The position numbers were made by a program, and so were the translations under genes. Positions 9,394-18,230 of a DNA stretch of 64,000 bases are shown here, one piece after another. This DNA comes from Desulfatitalea alkaliphila (GTDB taxonomy: Bacteria; Desulfobacterota; Desulfobacteria; Desulfobacterales; Desulfosarcinaceae), in contig NZ_JALJRB010000004.1 of NCBI RefSeq assembly GCF_022968795.1, positions 185,486 through 249,485 of the forward strand, read 5' to 3'. The number at the start of each line of letters is the position of its first letter. Within the stretch, counting starts at the first letter, position 1. The notes under the pieces were generated by a model, which had not been told where the DNA came from, did no database searches, and worked only from the letters and a program-made list of their open reading frames with translations.

Positions 9394-9432
9394 GCTTATG
9401 GCTCGGGGCTCCGCCAGCCCCGGGCCATAAGC
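9394..9432. repeat. REP-like perfect hairpin
   Basis: GCTTATGGCTCGGGGCT and AGCCCCGGGCCATAAGC form a 17-bp stem (one G-U pair) with loop CCGCC, about 60 bases upstream of the DUF3786 start. There is no T run on either side, so it is more like a repetitive extragenic palindrome than a terminator. Confidence 0.6.
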
Positions 9433-9936
9433 ATTCATTGCGAATATGTTGGCGGCGAACCTTGATGCATGCCTTATCAAACAGCTACTTTAAGCACGCT
9501 TGCCGATTCATCAAGGGCGCAGGTGTCAGGATCGGGCCGGTTGCCCATGACGTCGGGCCGGCCCGGGAGGGAAACTAAAAACCGCTCTCGATGATTTTGC
9601 CGCAAACGTGGTTGGCTGCCGAACGGGCCATCTCACGGGCATCTGTTTCCGTATGGTCCCGCACCGGTCGCGTACGGTGAAGCATGTATCAGAAGGGGGT
9701 ATCCCATTCTTGAGGCGCCTATTTGACTAAATTGCTGAAACAACGGCCTTTGCAGTTGGATTTGGATGGAAAAATATAAGGATTTGCGGATATGGGGCAC
9801 CAAGCGACCGCCGGCGAGGATTCTGTTACATTAAATTAAAACTGAAATGTGACAGAAGCCTGAGGACCAGGGTTGCTATTTTGGACTCAAGAGGCATTTA
9901 GATCATAATTCAAGTCGTGCGGCCAGTGCTTGCGCC
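9433..9936. other. gene-free stretch
   Basis: About 500 bases with no frame that looks coding. The longest reading frame with any codon bias is a 36-residue minus-strand frame near 9580-9690 with no ribosome site. It probably holds the DUF3786 promoter region and decayed sequence next to the mobile element. Confidence 0.4.
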
Positions 9937-10121
9937 TTAGGGCTCGCGAAAAAATAACTTCCCCTTTTATGCATCCCTGCTTCAGGTCGTCTTGGCCCGA
10001 TCAGCGGATTCAAAATCCTCGGAATAGCTCGCTATGCCTCCGGTTTTGAATCCGCTGATCAAACCAATCCGACCCAAATCCGGGCGCCTAAAAGGCGAAT
10101 TTATTGTTTCGCGAGCCCTTA
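9937..10121. mobile_element. 185-bp MITE-like palindromic element
   Basis: The ends are inverted repeats: TTAGGGCTCGCGAAAAAATA at 9937 onward matches the reverse complement of the sequence ending at 10121 at 19 of 21 positions, and similarity continues inward for about 10 more bases. Inside lies a second, perfect 17-base inverted repeat, GATCAGCGGATTCAAAA (9999-10015) against 10044-10060, with a small ATAGC/GCTAT hairpin at its centre. It encodes nothing. The right end supplies the last codons of the neighbouring HEAT-repeat pseudogene, so it inserted into that gene. Confidence 0.75.
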
Positions 10122-10705
10122 GTCGCGGTTTTGGTCCCTGTGGCCTTCGACAGCTCGATAAAATTGAGTACCTCTTGCTTGTGTGTCTGCAGCACGCGAG
10201 GTGGGAATTCGGTCAGCACGACGACAGTGTCATAAACGCCGTTCGAATTGTCTCTGTGTCGGCCGGCGAAATCGACCAGCGAGAGCACGACGCTTGGCTC
10301 ATTGCGTCAACCCTGAATCAGTTCGTGCGCCGCGTTGATGCGTAATCCAGCGTCCGGCGAAAAAAGGTCGCGAATGAGTACGTCAACACGCTGCTCAAGG
10401 GAGATTTTCGCAGCTGATTGAACAGATGCGTCTTCGTCGGATTCCGCAATGGTTCGCACGAGGACCGGGCCTTGCTCCGGAAGCGCGATCAATACGACGG
10501 CGACAGCCAATTTGCGCTCCTGGGGATTAGAGCTGGTGAGCGATTTCATCATCGTGTTGACAAGATTGGCCTGAGCAATCTTGGTGTTGGCTTCAGCGAT
10601 GGAGCAGGATTGTTCGGCACGCCTTTCCCCGCTTCTCATCTTACTTGGGCTTTGTGCATAACCGCATTCCCGAATGTCAATATGCCGCTTGACGGTATAT
10701 GTCAA
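10088..10705 (-). pseudogene. HEAT-repeat-like protein remnant with internal stop
   Basis: The minus-strand frame from about 10,640 down encodes amphipathic helical repeats (KSLTSSNPQERKLAVAVVLI, LIRDLFSPDAGLRINAAHEL). It stops at TGA 10307-10309 inside HELIQG, and the same frame then continues RNEPSVVLSLVDFAGRHRDN through VVVLTEFPPRVLQTHKQEV to LSKATGTKT. A single TGG-to-TGA change explains the stop. The final ten codons come from the MITE, so the true C-terminus is lost. The start is uncertain; residues before MRSGERRAEQ may not belong. It resembles C-terminal HEAT segments of multidomain signalling proteins. Confidence 0.65.
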
Positions 10706-10759
10706 AGAAATTAGTTGCTTTCGGATGTGTGGCTTTGTTCCAAATCGCGACGGTGTTCT

Positions 10760-12022
10760 TCAAGCACCCTGTCGGCCGGTATTTTGGCCTCGCGGCAGTA
10801 CCAGGTTGAGCAGCACGCCGGCGATGCCGGCCAGGCCGATGCCTTTGAGGGCGAATTCGCCGGTTTCAAAGGACATGCCGCCGATGCCGAACACCAGGAT
10901 CAGGGCGATGATGGCCAGATTGCGCGGTTGGGTCAGATCCTCGCCGGTTTTCACGAGGGAGTTGAGCCCCACCACGGTGATGGCGCCGAAGAGCAACAGC
11001 ATGATGCCGCCCATCACCGGCACGGGAATGGTTTGCAGCAGGGCGCCCACCTTGCCGATGAAGGCCAGCACGATGGCGAAGAGGGCGGCCCAGGTCATGA
11101 TGGCCGGGTTGAACACCCGGGTCAGGGTGACGGCGCCGGTCACTTCGGAGTAGGTGGTGTTGGGCGGCCCGCCGAGCATGGATGCCAGCGTCGTGGCCAG
11201 GCCGTCCCCCATCATGGTGCGGTGGATGCCCGGATTTTCGAAATAATCCTTGCCGGTGACATGCTTTATGGCCAGCACGTCGCCGAAATGTTCGATGGCC
11301 GGCGCGATGGCCACCGGCACGATGAAGAGGATGGCCTGCAGGTTCCAGGCGGGCATCACGAAGGCCGGCATGGCGAACCATGCGGCCTCTGCTACCGGCG
11401 TCATATCGATCAGGCCCAAAGGAATGGAAACGATATAGCCGACGGCGATGCCGGTCAGAATGGGTATCAGGCGCATAAATCCCTTGGCCAGCAGGGATAC
11501 CAGAATCGTGGTGCCCAGGGTGACCATGGCGACGACCAGGGCGACGCCCTGGGGTACCAGCACCACCGCCCCGTCGCCGGTTTTGCCCAGGGCCATGTGC
11601 ACCGCCACCGGCGCCAGGACCAAGCCGATGACCATGATCACCGGCCCGACCACCACCGGCGGCAGCAGGCGGTGCAGAAAGCCGCTGCCGAAGTATTTGA
11701 TGCCCAGGCTGAGCAGGACATAAAAGAGGCCCGCCGCCACCAGGCCGCACATGGTACCGGGAATGCCCCAGGTTTGCACGCCGTACATGATCGGGGCGAT
11801 GAAGGCGAAGGAGGAGGCCAGGAAAATAGGCACCATGCGTTTGGTCAAGGCCTGAAACAGCAGGGTGCCGGCGCCGGCGGTGAACAGCGCCACATTGGGG
11901 TCCAAACCGGTGAGCAGCGGCACCAGCACCAGCGCGCCGAAGGCGACGAACAACATTTGGGCGCCGATCAAACTGTCTTTGAGCCTGAAAACGTAGTCGG
12001 TGGGGCTGTTGGGGCGTGGCAT
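10760..12022 (-). CDS. uraA: uracil permease, NCS2 family
   Basis: A 420-residue polytopic inner-membrane protein with 12-14 hydrophobic segments. Family signatures are present: VAIAPAIEHFGDVLAI (NCS2 substrate-site helix with the conserved Glu) and the GGPPNTTYSEVTG motif. It imports uracil with protons. It lies about 80 bases downstream of upp in the same orientation, the usual upp-uraA salvage arrangement. Substrate specificity is supported by this pairing; xanthine permeases of the same family carry a different second motif. Confidence 0.94.
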   Translation of the reverse strand: MPRPNSPTDYVFRLKDSLIGAQMLFVAFGALVLVPLLTGLDPNVALFTAGAGTLLFQALTKRMVPIFLASSFAFIAPIMYGVQTWGIPGTMCGLVAAGLFYVLLSLGIKYFGSGFLHRLLPPVVVGPVIMVIGLVLAPVAVHMALGKTGDGAVVLVPQGVALVVAMVTLGTTILVSLLAKGFMRLIPILTGIAVGYIVSIPLGLIDMTPVAEAAWFAMPAFVMPAWNLQAILFIVPVAIAPAIEHFGDVLAIKHVTGKDYFENPGIHRTMMGDGLATTLASMLGGPPNTTYSEVTGAVTLTRVFNPAIMTWAALFAIVLAFIGKVGALLQTIPVPVMGGIMLLLFGAITVVGLNSLVKTGEDLTQPRNLAIIALILVFGIGGMSFETGEFALKGIGLAGIAGVLLNLVLPRGQNTGRQGA

Positions 12023-12103
12023 GGGGCTCCTTTTCTGAGTGGGCTATGGATGGATCGCTTCCGGTACAACGGTTATCAACACAGGACAGGGAGGCGCTTG
12101 ACG

Positions 12104-12730
12104 CTATTTGGTGCCGAAAATCTTGTCGCCGGCATCGCCCAGGCCCGGCAGAATGTAGCCGGCATCATTGAGCTTTTCGTCGATGGCCGCCACGAAGAGC
12201 TCCACATCCGGATGGCGCTCCTCGAGTCGGCGGATGCCTTCCGGCGCCGCCACGATGAAGATGCCCTTGATCATTTTGCAGCCGGCGTCTTTGAGCATAT
12301 CGATGGTGGCCACCAGGGTGCCGCCCGTGGCCAGCATGGGGTCCAGGATAAGGGCCACCCGCTCTTCCATGCCGCCGGCCATTTTGGCGTAGTACTTGAC
12401 CGGCGCCAATGTCTCTTCATTGCGGTACAGGCCGACCACGCTGACCTTGGCGGACGGAATCAGGCGCAGCACGCCCTCCATCATGCCCATGCCGGCCCTG
12501 AGAATCGGCACCACCGTGATCTTCTTGCCCTTGATGCAATCCACTTCCAGCGGTCCGGCCCACCCCGTGATGGCGCGTTTTTCGGTAGGCAGGTCCTTGG
12601 TCGCCTCGTAGGTCAGCAGGCTGGCCACTTCCGAGGCCAGGTCGCGGAAATCCTTGGTGGTGATGTCGTTGACGCGCATCAGGCCGAGTTTGTGCTGGAT
12701 CAGCGGGTGCTGGACAAGTTTGACAGGCAC
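12104..12730 (-). CDS. upp: uracil phosphoribosyltransferase
   Basis: The 208-residue enzyme converts uracil and PRPP to UMP. Conserved blocks include [10 protein letters not shown] (about residues 74-83), the PRPP-binding [12 protein letters not shown] (about 126-137) and the C-terminal uracil-binding [12 protein letters not shown]. Length and motifs match E. coli Upp closely. It is co-oriented with and just upstream of the uracil permease gene, giving a complete uracil uptake and salvage unit. It ends with the short SAR-free tail FGTK as is normal. Confidence 0.97.
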   Translation of the reverse strand: MPVKLVQHPLIQHKLGLMRVNDITTKDFRDLASEVASLLTYEATKDLPTEKRAITGWAGPLEVDCIKGKKITVVPILRAGMGMMEGVLRLIPSAKVSVVGLYRNEETLAPVKYYAKMAGGMEERVALILDPMLATGGTLVATIDMLKDAGCKMIKGIFIVAAPEGIRRLEERHPDVELFVAAIDEKLNDAGYILPGLGDAGDKIFGTK

Positions 12731-13033
12731 GGCGGCCTCCTTGTGTGGGTTCGGGGCGCAAAATCAGCAAGGCAGCCTTATGTAAAAACCGATCCGGTGT
12801 CAAGTGCCGGCCCGGTTGCCGGCGCTGGGACGGGACGTTTGGGCTTATTTGAAGAAACAGGTTGGCCTGGCTGGTTTTTGTCTGGCAAACGCCGCTGTGT
12901 CATGCATCCACAAAACAAAAGGCCACGGTTAATAACCGTGGCCTTTACCCAAGGCAAGTACAATATGGCGAGGTGGATTGTATCCGCCAGGTAGAGGCGG
13001 GAGGGGAGTGGCATCGACGCCGTACCGTGTCGA
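12731..13033. other. intergenic region between eCIS end and upp
   Basis: No gene is visible. It holds the terminator at 12921-12943 downstream of the eCIS train and, nearer 12731, presumably the upp promoter, which I could not pinpoint. A GGAG-type site lies just before the upp ATG. Confidence 0.5.
12921..12943 (-). terminator. intrinsic terminator of the eCIS operon
   Basis: GGCCACGGTT and AACCGTGGCC form a perfect 10-bp stem with loop AAT. Reading the minus strand, the stem is followed by TTTTGTTTTG. It lies about 90 bases after the stop of the last eCIS gene and before upp. Confidence 0.8.
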
Positions 13034-16000
13034 TCAGGAAATAAGGGTGATGTAGTCCTTGTAGACAAATCTGATGAGGCCGCCGTGTTCGATGCCGTAC
13101 CAGTTGCGGTGGCGGCCCACGATCTGCACCACGTGGCCCCGTGGAATGGTGTCAAGCCGCTGTGACATCCACGGACGCGCCCTTACATTCAGCCGGCTGC
13201 AATGATCCACGGTCCCTGTACGCCAGAAGGGCTCAAGGTAAAAGTCGTTCATGTTGGTCGCATCGCGGTTCAAGTCCACATTGGCTGCGGGCAATGATGC
13301 GCCGAATGATGCTGATCCTGATGTTGCCGTGGACGTTGACCGGCGCGGGTTCCTACCGATGGCCACGAGGATGTCTTCTTCCGTAGTGAAGCCGGACGCA
13401 ATGCCGCTGATGTTCAACGCATCTCGAAAGTGGGTCCCCGTGCCGAGAAGACGGTGCAGATATTCAACATGATGGGGCAATGTTGCCGGCAAAGGCAGGG
13501 CCACCGGATTGCCGATCGCTTCCATAATGGCGACGATCAATTGTGATGCAGGTGGCGCGGCCGGCGGCAAAGCGGGCAAAATTGTGGTGATGCGAGGGTG
13601 CACAAGCCAGGTGTCCACATAACGGAGCACATCGCCGCACGATGTGAAGGTGTCCAGCGCTGTTGTAAACCCCGACACCCGCGAGGCGTCATGCTGCATC
13701 CAGGCCTGATTGAAAATCAGGCGGATTCGTGCTTCACTGGTCCAATTGGTTGTCGGGCTCAGCGCCTTGAAGATGGTGTCGATGTCCCCTCCAGGCAACT
13801 GGTTGCCGACATTGTGCCAGAGATCGAACCCCTGGGGATGGTCCAGGTCGTGCTCCAGGTGGGAAAGCCAATCGGTGACATTGACCATTCGGGCGATTAT
13901 CCGGCCGTTGGACCAGTAGTTGCTCAACGCCACCTGGTAAATGCCGCGAACGATCTGTTCGTCCCAATTCGTGGTCGAGGGTGTCTTGGTCCTGCGTTGC
14001 GCCGCATCCCGGCACGTGGTGCCCACCGGCGACATGGCTTGGTCCACGGCCCAGCATTCCACCAAAGCACGAACAGCGCCGCCACACTCCGGACCGAATT
14101 CCACATACTGAATTTTGGGTGCTGCAATGAATGGATCGTGTGGTGCCTGCAAGGTGAGCCTGGGCGGTGCCCAAAAGGTGTCGGGTGTCATAAACCCCGT
14201 CGCCCATTGGGATGCCTGGGATCCCAGTACGGTTGCACCACTGCCCGCCCGACTCGCGATAAAATCCCTGATGTTCGGATTTGCCCGGATCGCGCTTTGG
14301 ATCTGGACGGCCGCCGTGGCCGGGTTGTTGGGATCGATGCCGGTGGGATCGACCTCATGTGAGGCGGTCAAACACGCATACAAAACGATGCGCCTCTGAG
14401 TCGGATCGGTACTCATATGGTTGACCAGTTCATCGATCAGGTTCTCGGTGGCCGTCCGATGTGTTGCCGCAGCACCGCCTTCAAGGCTTTCATTGATGAC
14501 CGTGCCGCCCGTAGCCGTGCCGGCAAGCTCGATACCTGCGGGTGACCCATGACCCGCAATCAGGACCTGATCGATGCGGCCCCCGATACCATACTGTGCG
14601 GCCAGTGGGGCGACACGGCTCTCATAATCGCCCAAGGTGCCCAATCCTTCGAGCACGATGGTCAAGATCCGGGGGGCTACGATCAGCTCCGTGATGCCGG
14701 ACAGGCGATGGAATGCACCATTGTGGTCCAACGCGCTGAACAATACCAGCGTCAACGGTCGCAGCCACCGGCCTGCAGCGTTTACACCCTCATTGGCCAC
14801 TATGCCGTCGAGTGCCTTGCGTTCGAACCGGTGGAAATTGCGCACGTAGCGGATTCTCCCGAAATAGGTCGTCGGATCTGCGCCTTCTCCTCTCAAGGCG
14901 AGATACGATGTTATTTCCATACCATTGGTGGCCGACAAAATGGGATCGCAAGTCGTCACATAATTGATGAAATCCGCATCCCTGCCCGCTGAAACCAGAT
15001 TTTCGAAGGCTGAGGGGTCGGACAATGGGGTGGGGGGCGGCATGATCGATTGCAATGTGCCGGGTGTGCAAGCCCCTTCAAGGCCCGGCAGGGCCTGACC
15101 CCAATTTACCGCATCCGTTACACTGTTGGTTTGTCTCAACCAAGCCGTATTTCGGGAACTTGCCGCTCCCCTGGCGTAATGGCGCAGATGGGAAAACACT
15201 GCAGGAATGCCGGCAGCGATGATGTCGTCCACGGGCAGTGTGCCGCAAGTACTGAGAATGTCGGGTTCGTGTGAGAAGGAGAGCACTTGGCGAAAGTGGG
15301 CCAAATTCGTTGCCGCGCCAGGCGCCGTCAGGTGTGGACTGGTGGCCCAGTCCAGTTGGCGCACAGTGAATTCTTGAAAATCAGACAGACTCATGGCGTT
15401 GATTTGTGCCACGGTCTGGTGAGCCGCCGCCGCCACCGGCTGGAAGGTTGATTTGCGTTGGACCGTGTGGACACCGGTCCGCGCAGTGACCGGCGTAGAA
15501 GGAAGCGTATTTTCCTTGGGGGAAAATTTTGGTCGTTCGGCGCCTTGTTGCACCACGTGGGCTGCTTCATGGGCCATCAAGCCGAGGTCTCCTGGCGTTT
15601 GTTCCGCACCCAGGTAAATATGGTGTCCATGGGTGAACGCTCTGGCATGCATCGATGCGGCAGCCTTATGCGCTGTATCGTCATCGTGCACTTTCACATG
15701 GCTGAGATCGGCGCCGAGTACGCTGCTGATGGGCGTTTCCACATTCAGCGGCATTCGATGCCCGTTTCGACCGGACCCTGTTGCGTTTTCGACCCGGGGT
15801 GTCGGGGGTGTGCCCGTATGAATATTGTGATATTTGCCTTGGACCGTATCATGAAGATCAGGCGCTGGCTCAACCTCCCCTGCATCGTCATCTTCGTTCA
15901 GGCGAGGCCTGTTTGACTTTACAATGGAATCCGCGACCCGATCCGCCTCCTTCTCGTAAAAATCATCCGGCCGTCCCACTTCCGGCTTGGCCTGTATAAT

Positions 16001-16213
16001 GCTGGCGGGGGCTGCAGCGAGACTGTTTTCGCGTTGTTGCGGGAATCGTGGTGACTCGGCAACGGCGGCACCCGACGACTGTAAAAACAGCGGCACTCCA
16101 GAAGTTGATGATTCACTGCGAGAGAATTCAGGCGGGGCGATCCGGACCGTGGCCCTTTGTGCTTTATCCGGTTCGGTTGCCTTTTGGAGTCGCGGTTTGA
16201 GTGCTTGTAACAT
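13034..16213 (-). CDS. eCIScore (DUF4157) protein with caspase-like and SH3-like domains; candidate eCIS payload
   Basis: 1,059 residues, starting at ATG 16213 after a GGGAG site and only 7 bases beyond the AAA+ gene stop. Residues about 150-230 are an eCIScore/DUF4157 domain ending in AHEAAHVVQQ (His215-Glu216-x-x-His219). The middle contains a possible clan-CD peptidase core: a strand leading to AGHGS (His555), then RRIVLYACLTAS (Cys614), the His/Cys spacing of caspase/CHAT-like folds. The last about 60 residues (LNVRARPWMSQRL through WYGIEHGG) look like a bacterial SH3 domain. There is no signal peptide. DUF4157 proteins are known to be enriched in eCIS loci as cargo or cargo-linked proteins; protease activity here is inference. 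Confidence 0.8.
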   Translation of the reverse strand: MLQALKPRLQKATEPDKAQRATVRIAPPEFSRSESSTSGVPLFLQSSGAAVAESPRFPQQRENSLAAAPASIIQAKPEVGRPDDFYEKEADRVADSIVKSNRPRLNEDDDAGEVEPAPDLHDTVQGKYHNIHTGTPPTPRVENATGSGRNGHRMPLNVETPISSVLGADLSHVKVHDDDTAHKAAASMHARAFTHGHHIYLGAEQTPGDLGLMAHEAAHVVQQGAERPKFSPKENTLPSTPVTARTGVHTVQRKSTFQPVAAAAHQTVAQINAMSLSDFQEFTVRQLDWATSPHLTAPGAATNLAHFRQVLSFSHEPDILSTCGTLPVDDIIAAGIPAVFSHLRHYARGAASSRNTAWLRQTNSVTDAVNWGQALPGLEGACTPGTLQSIMPPPTPLSDPSAFENLVSAGRDADFINYVTTCDPILSATNGMEITSYLALRGEGADPTTYFGRIRYVRNFHRFERKALDGIVANEGVNAAGRWLRPLTLVLFSALDHNGAFHRLSGITELIVAPRILTIVLEGLGTLGDYESRVAPLAAQYGIGGRIDQVLIAGHGSPAGIELAGTATGGTVINESLEGGAAATHRTATENLIDELVNHMSTDPTQRRIVLYACLTASHEVDPTGIDPNNPATAAVQIQSAIRANPNIRDFIASRAGSGATVLGSQASQWATGFMTPDTFWAPPRLTLQAPHDPFIAAPKIQYVEFGPECGGAVRALVECWAVDQAMSPVGTTCRDAAQRRTKTPSTTNWDEQIVRGIYQVALSNYWSNGRIIARMVNVTDWLSHLEHDLDHPQGFDLWHNVGNQLPGGDIDTIFKALSPTTNWTSEARIRLIFNQAWMQHDASRVSGFTTALDTFTSCGDVLRYVDTWLVHPRITTILPALPPAAPPASQLIVAIMEAIGNPVALPLPATLPHHVEYLHRLLGTGTHFRDALNISGIASGFTTEEDILVAIGRNPRRSTSTATSGSASFGASLPAANVDLNRDATNMNDFYLEPFWRTGTVDHCSRLNVRARPWMSQRLDTIPRGHVVQIVGRHRNWYGIEHGGLIRFVYKDYITLIS

Positions 16214-16220
16214 TGAATTT

Positions 16221-18227
16221 TCAGCTCCCTGGTGTTCCTTTGAATTCGGGCGGCAATTCCTTGCCCAGTTTGCGGTACTCATCGGCCAGCGCCGCGATCA
16301 GATCCGCGAAGCGGATCGCTCTTTCTTGATCCTTGGCGACCACCGCGGCGCCGAGCACCACATTGCGAATGTGCCCGCCGGTCAGGTTGCATTGTACCGC
16401 CAGTTGGTTGACATTGGCCGGGCTGAGTCGGTGGCCGTCGCCCAGGTGGCTGAGCCAGAGGGCGCGGCGTTCTTCCGGGGTGGGCAGGGGAAATTCAATC
16501 ATCATGTCCAGGCGGCGGGTGAAGGCCGCGTCGAAGCGGGCCCTGCTGTTGCTGGTCAGGATCACCACGCCGGTGTAGGTTTCGATGCGCTGCAGGAGGT
16601 AGTTGGTCTGGGCGTTGGCGAAGCGATCGTTGGCATCCTTGATTTCAGTGCGTTTGCCGAAGAGCGCGTCGGCTTCGTCGAAGAGCAGCAATACTTCTTC
16701 CTGCTCGGCCTGTCCGAGGAGCTTGGCCAGGTTTTTTTCCGTTTCACCGATGTATTTACTGGTGATGGCGGCCAGATCCACGCGGTACAGGGGGATTCCC
16801 AAGCGGTTCGCCAGCCAGCCGGTGGCCAGGGTTTTGCCGGTGCCCGAGGGGCCCAGAAAGAGCGCCTTGACGCCCATCTGGTAGCGCGCTTGGATGGTGG
16901 CCCCCAGCCCTTCTCCCAAGCGTTCGCGGATGTGACACCGCTTTTCAAGCAATTCCAGTTGGCGGCGGGTGAAAGGTCGCACCACCAGGGCATCGTCCTT
17001 GACCCGGGTGTTGACCGGCTGGGCCAGGGCGGCGAGCCCGCCGCCGTCGCTCACCCAGGCCGCCTGCCGGATCTCATTCAGGCCCGGCCGCGCTTTTTGT
17101 TGCTGGATGCACTCGCGTTTGGCGAGTTGGGACAAGGCGATGATGCGCGATGTGCTGTGGACATGGTTGCGGGCCATGGTGGTCGCGAGTTGCGGTTCGC
17201 CCAGGTGTGCTTCCCACAGCTGTTGCCGTTCCGCCAGGGTGGGTCGCGGCAGGAGCCAATTGCTCAGGTTGCCGCGAGGGCTTTCGAAGGCGCCTTCCAA
17301 GCCCGCCATGACGAGCAGCGGGCCGTCGTAGCCTTCAACGCGAGGCAGTTGGACTGTTTCGCCGGGACCGCAGTAATGACGGAAGACGGGCATCAGGTTT
17401 TTGGCCCGGCAGACCGGCCCCAGGCCCGGCAATGCCTTGTCTGGATCGGTGATGAACAGGGGAGTGACAGCGCAACAGGTGGCGATGGTGCGGGCGGTGA
17501 TGGCGGCTTCCGGTTTGGATGCGCAGCGCAGTACCAATACACTGTCCGGCAGGGCCTTGAGGGCCCGGGCGTGGCGTTGGGCCTGTGATTGAATGGAGGG
17601 GGGCAGTGCAAAGGCCGCATACGGGAGGGCCGTGGCGGCCCCGGGCCAGGCGAAAGTCTTCCCGGCCAGGCTGAGCGCCAAGGGCGCCGGCATTTTGACG
17701 GATTGTTCGGGCAGAGGCGCGGTTTCATCCAACAGTTGCAGCATCCCCAGGGCCACGGCGCGGCCGTTGGCGATGGCTGCGATCCGATTGTCGTCATGGA
17801 ACGGGCGGAGGCGGCCCAACACGGCATCGATCAGACTCAGGGTGGGGCGCGACCCGCCCAGGGGTTGTTGCAGATAGGCGATACAGCGCCCCAGCATGGC
17901 ATCCTGTTCTACCGCATAACAGAGACACAGTACAATGCGTTCCGCGAAGCCGAGTCCCTGGGCATCGGCCATTTGCAGCAGATGGGTTTCCCCGGTGTTT
18001 GGGGTTTGATGGGCGGCAAGGATGGCTGCGGGCTGGGCGGAAGACGGCAGGTGGGCCAGCAGTGCGCGGCGGGCCTGCAGGTGGTGTGCTTCCGGGCTGT
18101 TTTGCTGCGGCACCGCTTCCGGCAGCAGTTCGGCCAGCAACGCAAGCAGATAGTCCTGTGGACGGATGTCGTCCATGTTCAAAGGGCTTGCGCCGGCGTG
18201 CTCGGGGCGATGGAGGGTTTCAGGCAT
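16221..18227 (-). CDS. eCIS AAA+ ATPase (Afp15-like)
   Basis: The 668-residue protein has a C-terminal AAA+ module with Walker A GPSGTGKT (residues 459-466), Walker B LLLFDEADALFGKR, sensor-1 ILTSNSRARFD and the arginine-finger segment RRLDMMIEFPLP. The first 400 residues are a degenerate, Walker-less ATPase-like or helical region, as in eCIS ATPases of the Afp15/PVC15 group. Such ATPases are proposed to assist particle assembly or cargo loading in the cytosol. It begins 3 bases after the preceding gene's stop and is followed closely by the payload candidate. Confidence 0.9.
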   Translation of the reverse strand: MPETLHRPEHAGASPLNMDDIRPQDYLLALLAELLPEAVPQQNSPEAHHLQARRALLAHLPSSAQPAAILAAHQTPNTGETHLLQMADAQGLGFAERIVLCLCYAVEQDAMLGRCIAYLQQPLGGSRPTLSLIDAVLGRLRPFHDDNRIAAIANGRAVALGMLQLLDETAPLPEQSVKMPAPLALSLAGKTFAWPGAATALPYAAFALPPSIQSQAQRHARALKALPDSVLVLRCASKPEAAITARTIATCCAVTPLFITDPDKALPGLGPVCRAKNLMPVFRHYCGPGETVQLPRVEGYDGPLLVMAGLEGAFESPRGNLSNWLLPRPTLAERQQLWEAHLGEPQLATTMARNHVHSTSRIIALSQLAKRECIQQQKARPGLNEIRQAAWVSDGGGLAALAQPVNTRVKDDALVVRPFTRRQLELLEKRCHIRERLGEGLGATIQARYQMGVKALFLGPSGTGKTLATGWLANRLGIPLYRVDLAAITSKYIGETEKNLAKLLGQAEQEEVLLLFDEADALFGKRTEIKDANDRFANAQTNYLLQRIETYTGVVILTSNSRARFDAAFTRRLDMMIEFPLPTPEERRALWLSHLGDGHRLSPANVNQLAVQCNLTGGHIRNVVLGAAVVAKDQERAIRFADLIAALADEYRKLGKELPPEFKGTPGS

Positions 18228-18230
18228 GGT

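Noticed and set aside
9580..9690. 36-residue minus-strand frame
   Set aside because: Too short, no ribosome site and no resemblance to a known protein.
10307..10309. Selenocysteine codon in the HEAT-repeat frame
   Set aside because: No SECIS-like hairpin directly after the TGA, and the family has Trp there by my recollection; a TGG-to-TGA mutation is simpler.
10715..12994. 759-residue plus-strand frame opposite upp and uraA
   Set aside because: His/Gln/Gly-rich shadow of two well-recognised genes on the other strand.
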